64,000 bases of DNA from positions 1 through 64,000 of the forward strand of contig JBBQHB010000007.1 of assembly GCA_038323575.1 (NCBI GenBank), written 5' to 3'. The stretch is from CAINVV01 sp038323575 (GTDB taxonomy: Bacteria; Bacteroidota; Bacteroidia; Bacteroidales; Prolixibacteraceae). Made by a program: the position numbers and the translations under genes. How positions within the stretch are numbered: position 1 is the first letter of the stretch; each line of letters starts with the position of its first letter. Under the pieces are notes generated by a model. That model was not told where the DNA came from. It did not search any database and saw nothing but the letters and a program-made list of their open reading frames with translations. Positions 1 through 8,274 of the stretch are shown piece after piece.

Positions 1-71
1 AATCGAAATACAAGGAGAATCAATGAGAAAATATCTAAAAAATGATGACTGATTTTTTATAGTTTTATGAA

Positions 72-548
72 CTAATTTACCACAAGAAAAGTGTCCGGCT
101 TGCTCCGGAATGAGTGTCCGCCTTCACCGGAATATGCAGTAATGCCATAGGCGGCAAGGGAGGCCAGCAGAGGTTGAGCGCGGTCGTACGCAATTTGGGC
201 GAAGTCTTTCACCGCCGTGTCGGCTACCTGACGTAGTTTACTCTCAGGGATTTTAATCTCCCCGGCCAAAGTGGTGTTGTTGGTAAACTTTGCATATGTC
301 CCCAACTTTCTGAAATAGTCTCCAGTCATCACAATCAGCGTTTCTTTCAGTTGGTTTTTTCCTGCGGTAATGCCCTTTTTGCTGATCTTTTGCTGCTCGG
401 AGAAGCCCTGAATTTGTGGTACAGTATTCAGGAAAATGTCAGAATTCGCCGGATAATTCGGCAGTAGATTGGTAATGGCCTTTTTGTCGGCCTGATAATC
501 CTTAAACATAAGGTACATGCTCAAACGGCTCTCTTCTTGATTTGTCAT
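72..548 (-). pseudogene. C-terminally truncated Bacteroidota hypothetical protein
   Basis: This 158-codon frame encodes a soluble protein with no signal peptide and no known function. Its first ~135 residues, from the MTNQEESRLSMYL start to the segment around LASLAAYGITA, resemble a hypothetical family common in Bacteroidota whose members, as I recall them, run past 200 residues. After that point the reading turns into SGEGGHSFRSKPDTF and stops. That tail is encoded by two near-identical copies of a 23-bp sequence (about 90-135) and looks like insertion-sequence end sequence rather than protein. I infer that the 3' half of the gene has been lost to an insertion. The family assignment is from memory and the truncation is inferred. 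Confidence 0.5.
90..137. repeat. Two tandem 23-bp copies, possible IS21-like element end
   Basis: Two near-identical blocks sit side by side, each beginning gtgtccg and ending ccggaat (from about 90 and about 113). They coincide with the point where the flanking hypothetical protein loses its family-like sequence. Multiple short terminal repeats are typical of IS21-family ends, and the right end would fall near 134-137. The transposase genes would lie left of the window, so the assignment is an inference. No transposase sequence is visible. Confidence 0.35.
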
Positions 549-687
549 GTTGATTTGAGTTTAAGTGTTGGTAAATAAGGGATAATTTAAAAAGCTTAGG
601 AAAGTTAAAAAGTATTTTTTTAATAATCAAATTATTTGCTAACTATTTAAGGTTTAACACAAAAACTTTCATTATAGTACTAACACC

Positions 688-930
688 AACGAGACGCTGG
701 CTGGAACGAGTGAGATGCTTGCTAGCTCGATTGAGATGCGTCCTAGGCACAGTAAGACGTCTGCTAGGTCGATTAAGATACGTCCTAGGCACAGTGAGAT
801 GCTTGCTAGGTCGATTGAGATGCGTCCTAGGCTTAGTAAGACGTCTGCTAGGTCGATTGAGATGCGTCCTAGGTACAGTAAGACGTCTGCCAGGGCTACT
901 GAGATGCGTCCCAGGCACAGTAAGATCCGC
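688..930. repeat. 21-bp minisatellite with 42-bp higher-order period
   Basis: About eleven and a half units of 21 bp occur head to tail. Clear units begin at 709, 730, 751, 772, 793, 814, 835, 856, 877 and 898, with a degenerate unit at 688 and a partial one at 919. Two unit types alternate, one like attgagatgcgtcctaggca and one like agtaagacgtctgctaggtc, giving a 42-bp period. Because 21 is a multiple of three, several frames stay open and read as 7-residue repeats (91 codons on the minus strand at 643-918). I see no sign that these are translated. The array ends 18 bp beyond the stop of the cytochrome/porin operon. Confidence 0.9.
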
Positions 931-948
931 AGAAAGCTGTACCTTTCT

Positions 949-2556
949 CTAAAACCGTTTGATCAAACTGCAATAAACCTGTTGATAGACGTTTTGCTGA
1001 TCAAAGGTTCCTTCGTAGTTGACCGAAAAGGAGAGCTTGCGGGTAAATTGATAGGACAGATCAGTTGATCCGATGTGCTCCAGGAGTTTCCCTGAGGAGT
1101 TCAGGTAGGTATAATCAACATACCTGTAACTGATGCCCCAGTTCAGTTTCCCTTTGACAAAATCTTTGTCCAGTCTCAACCCATATATAAATCCTTTTAC
1201 ATAACTGGTCTGAAGCACATTGGCAGTTAATGAAGCTGAGGCTTTCAGAAATGGCAATTGTGAATAGGTCAGGTAACCATTGATATTTTCGGTCGGCTTG
1301 GTATCTCCGCTCCTGTCCCAGTAACTGGAAGATATGCCAAGGCTCATGAAAGGTATGGGCCTGTAATTAATTCTAAATGAAACACCTTGCCTGGTAGCAT
1401 CTGCCAGCATCATGTCCACATAATTTTTATAGGTTTCGTAGTAGATGATATTTTTCCGGTTATCGTAAGATGTTGATACGGAAAGCTTTTGGGATATCCG
1501 GTAATTCAGCATCAGGTATAGGCTGGTCAGACTCAGTTCATTCACCGGCAGACCGTTGACCACTTTGTACATATCAATTTCAGAAGAAAGAAACAGGTTC
1601 AGGTTCTTCAACAAGGAGTTGTCGTGCTGGATATAAACAAATCTCCTGTCTGTATTACCGGAGTTGGTTTGATTAAATCCCGCAAAAGAGGTCTGCATGA
1701 CTCCATGCTCATTTTTTGCTGTATGCCCGATAAATGCACCGTACTCCAATAGATTTTTGTTAAAACTGTAGTCGGTGTAATCGGGCCGGAATCCTGCAAC
1801 TGCTCCCCAGTAAAAATGGTTGTAATTCACTTCAACCTGTAATCCGTCGATAGCGCCCAGACTGGCTATCTTGGGATTAATTTTTCGGCCCAAAAACAAA
1901 GTTGCTTTATCCCCTGCTTCATATCTCAGATTCAGGTCGTAAATTTTCAAACCATTAAAAATATTCTCCCGGATAGCAGCCCAGTTATTGAGTTGATGGG
2001 AGAAAGATATATAGCTATCCAGTGAAACGGGTGAATTACCAATGTTGGAAGCGTTCATCGACCAGACGTACCTCATCCGGGTATTATTTCCGGAAGGTAA
2101 ACTGGAAAGACTGTTGTAGGAAGAAATCTGTATCCGTCCATCTATCCGTTCTTTTCGGGCTGTAACCTGGCTTAATGAGTTTCCCACCATGGTTTTCGAA
2201 GTATCCTGAAGGTACTGCATTGACGGTTTAGCTGGAATTTGCTGCTCAATCACAACATCTTCCTTCAAAACCAATGCAATCACTTTGTCCCCTACTTTTA
2301 AGTTTTCAGCACCGGACAACTTTCCAACACAAGAGATGGAAGAGGCATTCTCGACAGTTAATACCGGAACCAAAACATCATTTTTCCTGATATAAATTTT
2401 ATCACCAGGCCTGATTCCCTTCGCCGACAAGAATTTCACATAAATATTTTGAGTGGTCGTATAGGTAACTACTCCCTCTATCTCATTTTTCCTTTCCTGG
2501 GCGGAGGTCACTCCTGCCAAGAAAAACAACAATACTATTGTACCAAAAATTCTCAT
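949..2556 (-). CDS. Outer-membrane beta-barrel protein of the multiheme cytochrome operon
   Basis: The start at 2556 is preferred over a longer frame because it gives a clean signal peptide (MRIFGTIVLLFFLAGVTSAQ) and leaves 29 bp after the upstream cytochrome gene. The 535-residue product begins with a small beta-rich domain (about 25-110) containing two GDK motifs. The rest is alternating aromatic beta strands such as YWSINAS-like and LNLRYEAGDKATLFLGRKI, and it ends in phenylalanine, as outer-membrane barrels do. I infer a pore or scaffold for the two cytochromes encoded just upstream, comparable in role to MtrB or PioB, although no sequence similarity to those is evident. It could also be an unrelated porin carried in the operon. 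Confidence 0.7.
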   Translation of the reverse strand: MRIFGTIVLLFFLAGVTSAQERKNEIEGVVTYTTTQNIYVKFLSAKGIRPGDKIYIRKNDVLVPVLTVENASSISCVGKLSGAENLKVGDKVIALVLKEDVVIEQQIPAKPSMQYLQDTSKTMVGNSLSQVTARKERIDGRIQISSYNSLSSLPSGNNTRMRYVWSMNASNIGNSPVSLDSYISFSHQLNNWAAIRENIFNGLKIYDLNLRYEAGDKATLFLGRKINPKIASLGAIDGLQVEVNYNHFYWGAVAGFRPDYTDYSFNKNLLEYGAFIGHTAKNEHGVMQTSFAGFNQTNSGNTDRRFVYIQHDNSLLKNLNLFLSSEIDMYKVVNGLPVNELSLTSLYLMLNYRISQKLSVSTSYDNRKNIIYYETYKNYVDMMLADATRQGVSFRINYRPIPFMSLGISSSYWDRSGDTKPTENINGYLTYSQLPFLKASASLTANVLQTSYVKGFIYGLRLDKDFVKGKLNWGISYRYVDYTYLNSSGKLLEHIGSTDLSYQFTRKLSFSVNYEGTFDQQNVYQQVYCSLIKRF

Positions 2557-2585
2557 CGAATGAACTATCAATATAAAAATGATAA

Positions 2586-5327
2586 TTAGTTTTTTCTGCC
2601 TTGAGGATGGCAATTGAAACATGCCGTACTTACATAACTGTAATTTTTTACGCTTTTATGAGCGCTATCAACTGACGTTTTATTGCTGTGCTCATGGCAA
2701 ATAATGCAGCTAAAAATTGCATAGTTGCTTGCAATATTGTGACACTCTGAACATAACGTCCATTTTCCACTATGTTTGCCGCTATTTATCGGAAAATACT
2801 GGGCATCATGGTTGTAAGTTGACGGAGTCCATGCTTTGGTTGTATGGCAAATCTCACAGTTGGTCGGAAATTTAGCGGCAAGATGGTTGGGATTGGTTGA
2901 GGCATTGTATTTAGCTGTGTGACAACTGTAACATGCAGTCGGCGTCCCTCCGGAATATCCGTTTGTGTGACAAAGATTGCACAATACCGTAGTGTGAGCC
3001 CCTGTTAGAGGAAAAACCGTGGACGAATGGTTAAAATTTGTGGCCAGCCAGTTGGTCTGGGTATGACACTTGATGCAATCAGTAGGATAGCTCTGAGCTT
3101 TGTGATTCGGGGCGCTGTTGTACTGAACCTGGTGACATCCGATACAGGTTTGGGGCGCAGTGGTAACATTGCCTTTGTGACAGGATGAACATTGGGCAAT
3201 GCTGGTATGAGCTCCCACTAACAGGTATCCTGTACTTGCATGATTAAATGATGAAGGTTTCCACGATGCAGTCGTGTGACAGGTTGCACAATCCTTTGGA
3301 ATACCTGCCGCGACGTGACCCGGTAGTTGCGAGCTGGTATATACCTGCAAATGGCAACTGTTGCAGGTGGTCGGCGTTCCTCCTGAGTAACCGTTTGTAT
3401 GACAAAGACTGCACAAAACTTTCGTGTGAGCCCCCGTTAAGGGGAAAATAGTTGTCGCATGGTTAAAATTCGTGGCCAGCCAGTTGGCCTGTGTATGACA
3501 CTTAATACAATCAGTCGGATAGCTCTGGGCTGTATGATTCGAGGCGCCGTTGTACTGAACCTGGTGACATCCGATACAGGTTTGGGGCGCAGTGGTAACA
3601 TTGCCTTTGTGACAGGATGAACATTGGGCAATGCCGGTATGCGCACCAAGTAACACGTATCCTGTGGTTGTATGGCTAAATACTGAAGGTTTCCAGGCAG
3701 CGGTATTGTGGCAGGTAGCGCAAACTACTGGAATACCGGCTGCAACATGCCCCGGCAATTGTGAACTGGTATAAACCGTCATATGGCAGCCTTTGCATTC
3801 CTTGGAGGTTCCCACATAGCCATTTGCGTGACACAATGAACACAGCACTTTTGTATGCGCCCCTGTTAAAGGGAAATTGGTGGTCGAATGGTCAAAACTT
3901 GCTGCAAGCCAGTTATCCTGTGAATGGCATTTGGTACAATCAGTTGAATAACTGCTTTGTTTGTGACCCGGTGCAGTATCATATTGCACCTGATGGCAGC
4001 CGATACATGCTTGCGGTGCCGAGGTTACATTGCCTTTGTGGCATTGCGAACACTGGACTATATTTTTATGGGATCCCTTTAATTCATATCCGGTAGTTGT
4101 GTGGTTAAATGTGGAAGGTTTCCAGGCAGTTGTGGTATGACAGTTAGCGCAAGTGACCGGTATGCCTGCTGAAACATGGACAGGAAGTTGGGAACTGGCA
4201 AAAACAGGCATATGGCAGCTGTTACAGGCAGTTGGGGTTCCTGCATAACCGTTCTTATGACAAAGGGTACACTGAACCTTTGTATGTGAACCGGTCAGCG
4301 GGAAATTGGTAAGCGTATGGTTAAAGCTGCTTTCAATCCAGTTATTCTGGGTATGGCATTTTGCACAATCTGTCGGAAATGCCTGTGCTTTATGGTTGGG
4401 GGCGGTATTATACTGCACCTGGTGGCATCCGACGCAGGTCTGGGGTGCATTGGTAAGGTTCCCTTTGTGGCAATCAGAACATTGTACCACACTTTTGTGC
4501 GTCCCTTTTAATTCATATCCTGTAGTAAGATGATTAAAAGTTGAAGGTTTCCAGCCTGAAATATTGTGACATGTTTCACATTTGACGGGAATACCTGCCT
4601 CAACATGCTTAGGTGTTTGTGAGGCAGTGAATTGTTTGTTGTGGCACGAATTGCAGTCTGTAGGTATTTTTTTGTAAGTGCCTCCTGTATGACATAGACC
4701 GCAGCCAACTGAATGGCCTCCGGTCAGCGGAAAGAAATCATGGTTGATCACTCCTGTGTGCCAGCTCTCCGAACCTGCACTGTGACATTCCAGACAATCA
4801 GTCGAATATTTGCCTGTAACATGATTGGGATCAGATGTATCTTGAAAGTCTTTTTTATGACAATCCACACATGCAATACCAAGTGGTTCAAATTTTAGCC
4901 TGGATGCAGAATGATGACAGTCGGTGCAAGTAGCAGAACGGTGAGCCCCCAGTAACGGAAAACGCGTTTGCTGGTGCATCTCCGTGACATTGGCAATAAT
5001 CCAGGAGTTGGGTGTATGACATTTGGCACAATCCTTTCCCAGCGATTGGTCGTGGACATCTGTATGACAATCCAGACAGTTTCTCCTGGGATCTTTGAAT
5101 GAAAGGGCCAGGTGACATTCCCTGCAATTGACGGCTTTGTGCTGGCCGGCTAACTTAAAACCGGTATTGTCGTGATTGAATTGTATATCTTTCAAATTCA
5201 CCTTCCAATTTGTGGAAGTATGGCATTGGGCACAATCAATTTTAAATCCATTTCCGTGCGGGGATGTTTGACCCTGTACATAAAATGCAATCAACGTGAC
5301 GATTAATGTAAGTGACAAGTAACGCAT
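2586..5327 (-). CDS. 37-heme cytochrome c, secreted
   Basis: The 913-residue protein has a signal peptide (MRYLSLTLIVTLIAFYVQGQ) and 37 CXXCH heme-binding motifs, about one per 24 residues. A three-heme module recurs about twelve times: F-[ND]-H-x2-T-x-[FY]-x-L-x-G-x-H, then CXXCH within five residues, then usually two more CXXCH. The histidines of the first part are likely distal heme ligands. Hemes 10-33 form four tandem six-heme units of 143-144 residues. No other domain or lipobox is seen. The start overlaps the end of the 20-heme gene by 25 bp, suggesting translational coupling. The role inferred is a periplasmic or outer-surface electron wire. Electron donor and acceptor cannot be read from the sequence. 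Confidence 0.9.
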   Translation of the reverse strand: MRYLSLTLIVTLIAFYVQGQTSPHGNGFKIDCAQCHTSTNWKVNLKDIQFNHDNTGFKLAGQHKAVNCRECHLALSFKDPRRNCLDCHTDVHDQSLGKDCAKCHTPNSWIIANVTEMHQQTRFPLLGAHRSATCTDCHHSASRLKFEPLGIACVDCHKKDFQDTSDPNHVTGKYSTDCLECHSAGSESWHTGVINHDFFPLTGGHSVGCGLCHTGGTYKKIPTDCNSCHNKQFTASQTPKHVEAGIPVKCETCHNISGWKPSTFNHLTTGYELKGTHKSVVQCSDCHKGNLTNAPQTCVGCHQVQYNTAPNHKAQAFPTDCAKCHTQNNWIESSFNHTLTNFPLTGSHTKVQCTLCHKNGYAGTPTACNSCHMPVFASSQLPVHVSAGIPVTCANCHTTTAWKPSTFNHTTTGYELKGSHKNIVQCSQCHKGNVTSAPQACIGCHQVQYDTAPGHKQSSYSTDCTKCHSQDNWLAASFDHSTTNFPLTGAHTKVLCSLCHANGYVGTSKECKGCHMTVYTSSQLPGHVAAGIPVVCATCHNTAAWKPSVFSHTTTGYVLLGAHTGIAQCSSCHKGNVTTAPQTCIGCHQVQYNGASNHTAQSYPTDCIKCHTQANWLATNFNHATTIFPLTGAHTKVLCSLCHTNGYSGGTPTTCNSCHLQVYTSSQLPGHVAAGIPKDCATCHTTASWKPSSFNHASTGYLLVGAHTSIAQCSSCHKGNVTTAPQTCIGCHQVQYNSAPNHKAQSYPTDCIKCHTQTNWLATNFNHSSTVFPLTGAHTTVLCNLCHTNGYSGGTPTACYSCHTAKYNASTNPNHLAAKFPTNCEICHTTKAWTPSTYNHDAQYFPINSGKHSGKWTLCSECHNIASNYAIFSCIICHEHSNKTSVDSAHKSVKNYSYVSTACFNCHPQGRKN
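2859..4580 (-). repeat. Four tandem ~430-bp units inside the 37-heme gene
   Basis: Equivalent heme codon blocks end at 4580, 4151, 3722, 3290 and 2858, giving a period of 429-432 bp (143-144 codons). Each unit encodes six CXXCH motifs in the same order with the same spacers, for example the recurring CXGCHQVQY and HTKVLCSLCH segments. Units 3 and 4 (about 2859-3722) are the most alike at both DNA and protein level, which indicates recent duplication or gene conversion. Confidence 0.88.
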
Positions 5328-6907
5328 GATAGGTCTTTAATTTTGTAATTAATGAATCTGTTATTATCTTCTCCAATTACCTTGTGACATTTAACGCAGG
5401 CTACATCTTTGTGACCGCCGTCGAGTTTAAACCTGGTGGTGTTGTGGTCGAACTTTTCAGGCTTCCAGTTCTCAAAACCGTGACATCTGACACAAACAAC
5501 CTCATTGTTTTCTTTAAATTGTGCATGATGAATATCGGCATGGCAATTTTCGCAATTCGCACCCAACTTATTGAATTTTTGCTCAGTAACGCCCTCCCCT
5601 TTCGATACAAAGTGGCACTTTCTGCATGACGCTGTTAAATGCTTTCCTTCAAGCGGGAAAGAAGTAACCGAATGGTCAAAATTAATCTCATTCCATGTGG
5701 ATACCCGGTGACAATTTTCACATCGTCCGGCGGGGTAAAATTTAGCATCTATCACATTTTTATGAATATCCTTGTGGCAATCCGCACATTTTTCGCCTAT
5801 GCCCCTGAAATTCCATTCCTTCCCCTTTTTGTGGCATTCAAAACAAGGTGTAGCAAGATGGGCTCCCTCAAGTTTGAATTTGGTCAGGTTGTGTTTTTCT
5901 ATGGAAAATGAAAATTGGGTAAATCCGTTTATATCATGACATTCAGAGCAATCCGGTGATTTACCGTCTGTATTAAACTGGTTTTTGTGGTAGTCGGTAT
6001 GACAATCAACACACTTTTCATGTTTGATGGGTGCTGTTATACTCACTTTGTGACACAATTTACAGGCTACACCGGCATGCCGGCCTGAGAGAGCAAACCC
6101 GGTTTTACTGTGATCAAACTGTCCCAGACTCTTTACCGATTTAAATGATTCTTCCACATGGCATTGTGCGCAATTCTGGCCGAATTTGTTCCCGTGCGCA
6201 TCTTTGTGGCAATTGACACAATTTTGAAATTGTAATCCTGTAAATTGTTGAAAGCTTTTTCCCTCCTTCACACTTTTGGGATGGCATTTTTCGCATAAAA
6301 CCTCTGAATGTTTGCCTTTCAGCAAATATTTTGCTTTGTTGTGATCGAATTTTGAAGCCGGTTTAAATGCATCGAAAACATGACAGTTCATACAATTAAC
6401 AGAAAGTGTTTTCTGGTGAAAATCCTCATGACAGGTAAGGCATTGGTCATTCAGTCCCAGATAAGTTTCCTGTTTCTTTTTGATCTGTACATCTTTGATG
6501 TTATCCTTTTTGTGGCAATCTGCACAAGTTTTTTGGGCGTGTTTCCCTTCCAGTTTATAACCTGTATCATTATGGTCAAACTTATCTTTTTGAAGGTGCA
6601 CGATATCATAATTTCGCCCGTAATGATCACTGTGACAGATGGTGCAATCTTTACCTTTTACTTTGGAGGAAGCATGATATCCCTTTGATTCATCCAATCT
6701 TGCTTTGATTTCTTTGTGGCAATCAAGACATTTCGCATTGGATACCTTCGCTCCCAGGGTATGACACTGCGTACAATTGGCCATTCCTTCCAGGTGAGCA
6801 TGAACTTTTGCCAGTTCTCCCGGAGAAATTTGAGCCGATACTTTCAATGATAGTACCAGAATCGCGGTAAAAAGAATTGATCTGTCTATGAGATTTACCT
6901 TTATCAT
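5303..6907 (-). CDS. 20-heme cytochrome c, secreted
   Basis: The 534-residue protein has an N-terminal signal peptide ending near KVSAQ and 20 CXXCH motifs. It carries six copies of the same H...GxH...CXXCH module as the neighbouring 37-heme protein (for example FDHNDTGYKLEGKH followed by CADCH), but without near-identical tandem units. It is therefore an older, diverged relative. The segment CEKCHPKSVKEG is one of several lysine-rich linkers that distinguish it from the larger cytochrome. The gene starts 14 bp after the oxidoreductase gene and ends inside the start of the 37-heme gene. A role carrying electrons between the inner-membrane module and the larger cytochrome is inferred from order and heme content. 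Confidence 0.9.
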   Translation of the reverse strand: MIKVNLIDRSILFTAILVLSLKVSAQISPGELAKVHAHLEGMANCTQCHTLGAKVSNAKCLDCHKEIKARLDESKGYHASSKVKGKDCTICHSDHYGRNYDIVHLQKDKFDHNDTGYKLEGKHAQKTCADCHKKDNIKDVQIKKKQETYLGLNDQCLTCHEDFHQKTLSVNCMNCHVFDAFKPASKFDHNKAKYLLKGKHSEVLCEKCHPKSVKEGKSFQQFTGLQFQNCVNCHKDAHGNKFGQNCAQCHVEESFKSVKSLGQFDHSKTGFALSGRHAGVACKLCHKVSITAPIKHEKCVDCHTDYHKNQFNTDGKSPDCSECHDINGFTQFSFSIEKHNLTKFKLEGAHLATPCFECHKKGKEWNFRGIGEKCADCHKDIHKNVIDAKFYPAGRCENCHRVSTWNEINFDHSVTSFPLEGKHLTASCRKCHFVSKGEGVTEQKFNKLGANCENCHADIHHAQFKENNEVVCVRCHGFENWKPEKFDHNTTRFKLDGGHKDVACVKCHKVIGEDNNRFINYKIKDLSCVTCHLH

Positions 6908-6921
6908 GCTTTTTATACCGG

Positions 6922-8274
6922 TCAGTTATCGTGTTTCAGTATTGCTTCTCCGAATTTCTTTGTAATCAGAATCCCGATTTTCTCGAGGAATTGCGTTGGC
7001 AACTCACCTCCTGCAAAGATGTAAACCATATCATTGTTTAAAACCACATCCTGTTCAGAATCAATGATTTTAATCCGTACCACAGTATCCTCTATTGATG
7101 TCAAATTTGAATTAAAAAGAACCTGAACTTTCTTTTCAGCAATTGATTCTTTGATTTTATCACTGTTTTTAGGTTTTAGTCTTCCAAAAACCTCGCTTCG
7201 ATAAGATAATGTTACATTGTTGTTGTCTGAAAGCAGAAGTGCAGATTCAATGGCCGAATCTCCGCCACCCACGACAACGATATTTTTACCCTTTATAAGC
7301 TCAGGTTCGAGCAAACGATAGGCCACTTTTGTGCTTTCCTCCCCGGGAACATTAAGTTTTCGTGGAGATCCTCTCCTTCCGATCACCAAAAGAACCTTAC
7401 GGGAAGTAAATTCTTCGCCGGTCTGCGTCTTAACAACAAAATGTTTATCTACCGGTGTAACAGATTCCACTTTGGAATTTTCCCTCAAATTAATTTCATT
7501 CTTAGTCAATACTTCGTTCCAAAGATTTAACAACTCATGTTTACTGGTTTCAAACAGTCTAACCTTTCCGTGCAACGGTAAATCCATTGCTGAAGTCATG
7601 ACTATCTTGGATCGTGGAAAGGTATAAACTGTTCCTCCAAGTGTATCTTGTTCAAGTGTCAATGATTGAAGCTTATTCTTTTTGGCCGCTAAAGAGGCGG
7701 ATATCCCCGCAGGTCCTGCGCCTACAATAATCAGATCATATTGTGCCGGGATATTCTTGTCTGTTTTTTTGGTGAGATTTTCGACGGCTTGCTTTCCCTG
7801 TTCGACAGAATTCTTGATTAATCCCATCCCTCCAATCTCCCCGGCAATGTACACCCCGGGAACATTGGTTTCAAAGGTCTGGTCAACATGGGGCAGTTCA
7901 ACACCCCTCTTTTCCGTACCGATAAAGAGCGTGATTGCCTGTACCGGACAAGCGTGGAAACAGGCCCCATGTCCGATACAGCGGGAAGCATTGATAATTG
8001 TTGCCTTTCCGTCCTTGATGCCGATAATGTCCTTTTCAGGGCAGGCAATGACGCAGGCACCACTTCTAATGCAACGGTTTATATCAATTACCGGATGCAG
8101 GGTAACGGGCTCATGCAATCCTTCTACTTTAGCGATAACAATTTTCTCTTCGACAATCCGTGAATCTCTCTTCTGTTTAAAGAGATAAAACAAAATAATG
8201 GCAACGACAAAAATTGCAACACAAGAATAAATAATCAATTTTTCTTCCAATACATCCATGGCTAAAATATCCAT
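6922..8274 (-). CDS. Membrane-anchored ferredoxin/FAD-NAD(P) oxidoreductase
   Basis: The 450-residue protein has one N-terminal membrane helix (about 13-32). A two-cluster ferredoxin-like domain follows, with cysteines C68, C74, C78 and C99, C105, C109. Each motif is C-x5-C-x3-C-P, so the usual second cysteine is replaced by S71 and H102. A thioredoxin-reductase-fold flavoprotein follows, with GAGPAG at 185-190 and a second nucleotide-binding GGGDSA motif. No CxxC redox pair is present. The FAD-contacting segment NVPGVYIAGE (137-146), normally C-terminal in this fold, precedes the first Rossmann motif, so the flavoprotein part looks circularly permuted. It probably moves electrons between NAD(P)H or another cytoplasmic carrier and the membrane protein encoded upstream, whose gene overlaps its start by 13 bp. 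Confidence 0.8.
   Translation of the reverse strand: MDILAMDVLEEKLIIYSCVAIFVVAIILFYLFKQKRDSRIVEEKIVIAKVEGLHEPVTLHPVIDINRCIRSGACVIACPEKDIIGIKDGKATIINASRCIGHGACFHACPVQAITLFIGTEKRGVELPHVDQTFETNVPGVYIAGEIGGMGLIKNSVEQGKQAVENLTKKTDKNIPAQYDLIIVGAGPAGISASLAAKKNKLQSLTLEQDTLGGTVYTFPRSKIVMTSAMDLPLHGKVRLFETSKHELLNLWNEVLTKNEINLRENSKVESVTPVDKHFVVKTQTGEEFTSRKVLLVIGRRGSPRKLNVPGEESTKVAYRLLEPELIKGKNIVVVGGGDSAIESALLLSDNNNVTLSYRSEVFGRLKPKNSDKIKESIAEKKVQVLFNSNLTSIEDTVVRIKIIDSEQDVVLNNDMVYIFAGGELPTQFLEKIGILITKKFGEAILKHDN

Noticed and set aside
931..948. agaaag/ctttct hairpin after the barrel gene
   Set aside because: Only six pairs and no T-run follow on the minus strand, so it is too weak to call a terminator.
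643..1068. Long open frames over the 21-bp repeat on both strands
   Set aside because: They stay open because the unit length is a multiple of three; the plus-strand frame also runs into the barrel gene. No start signal or family supports them.
7682..8188. 168-codon plus-strand frame
   Set aside because: It lies opposite the ferredoxin/FAD gene and has no recognisable protein features.
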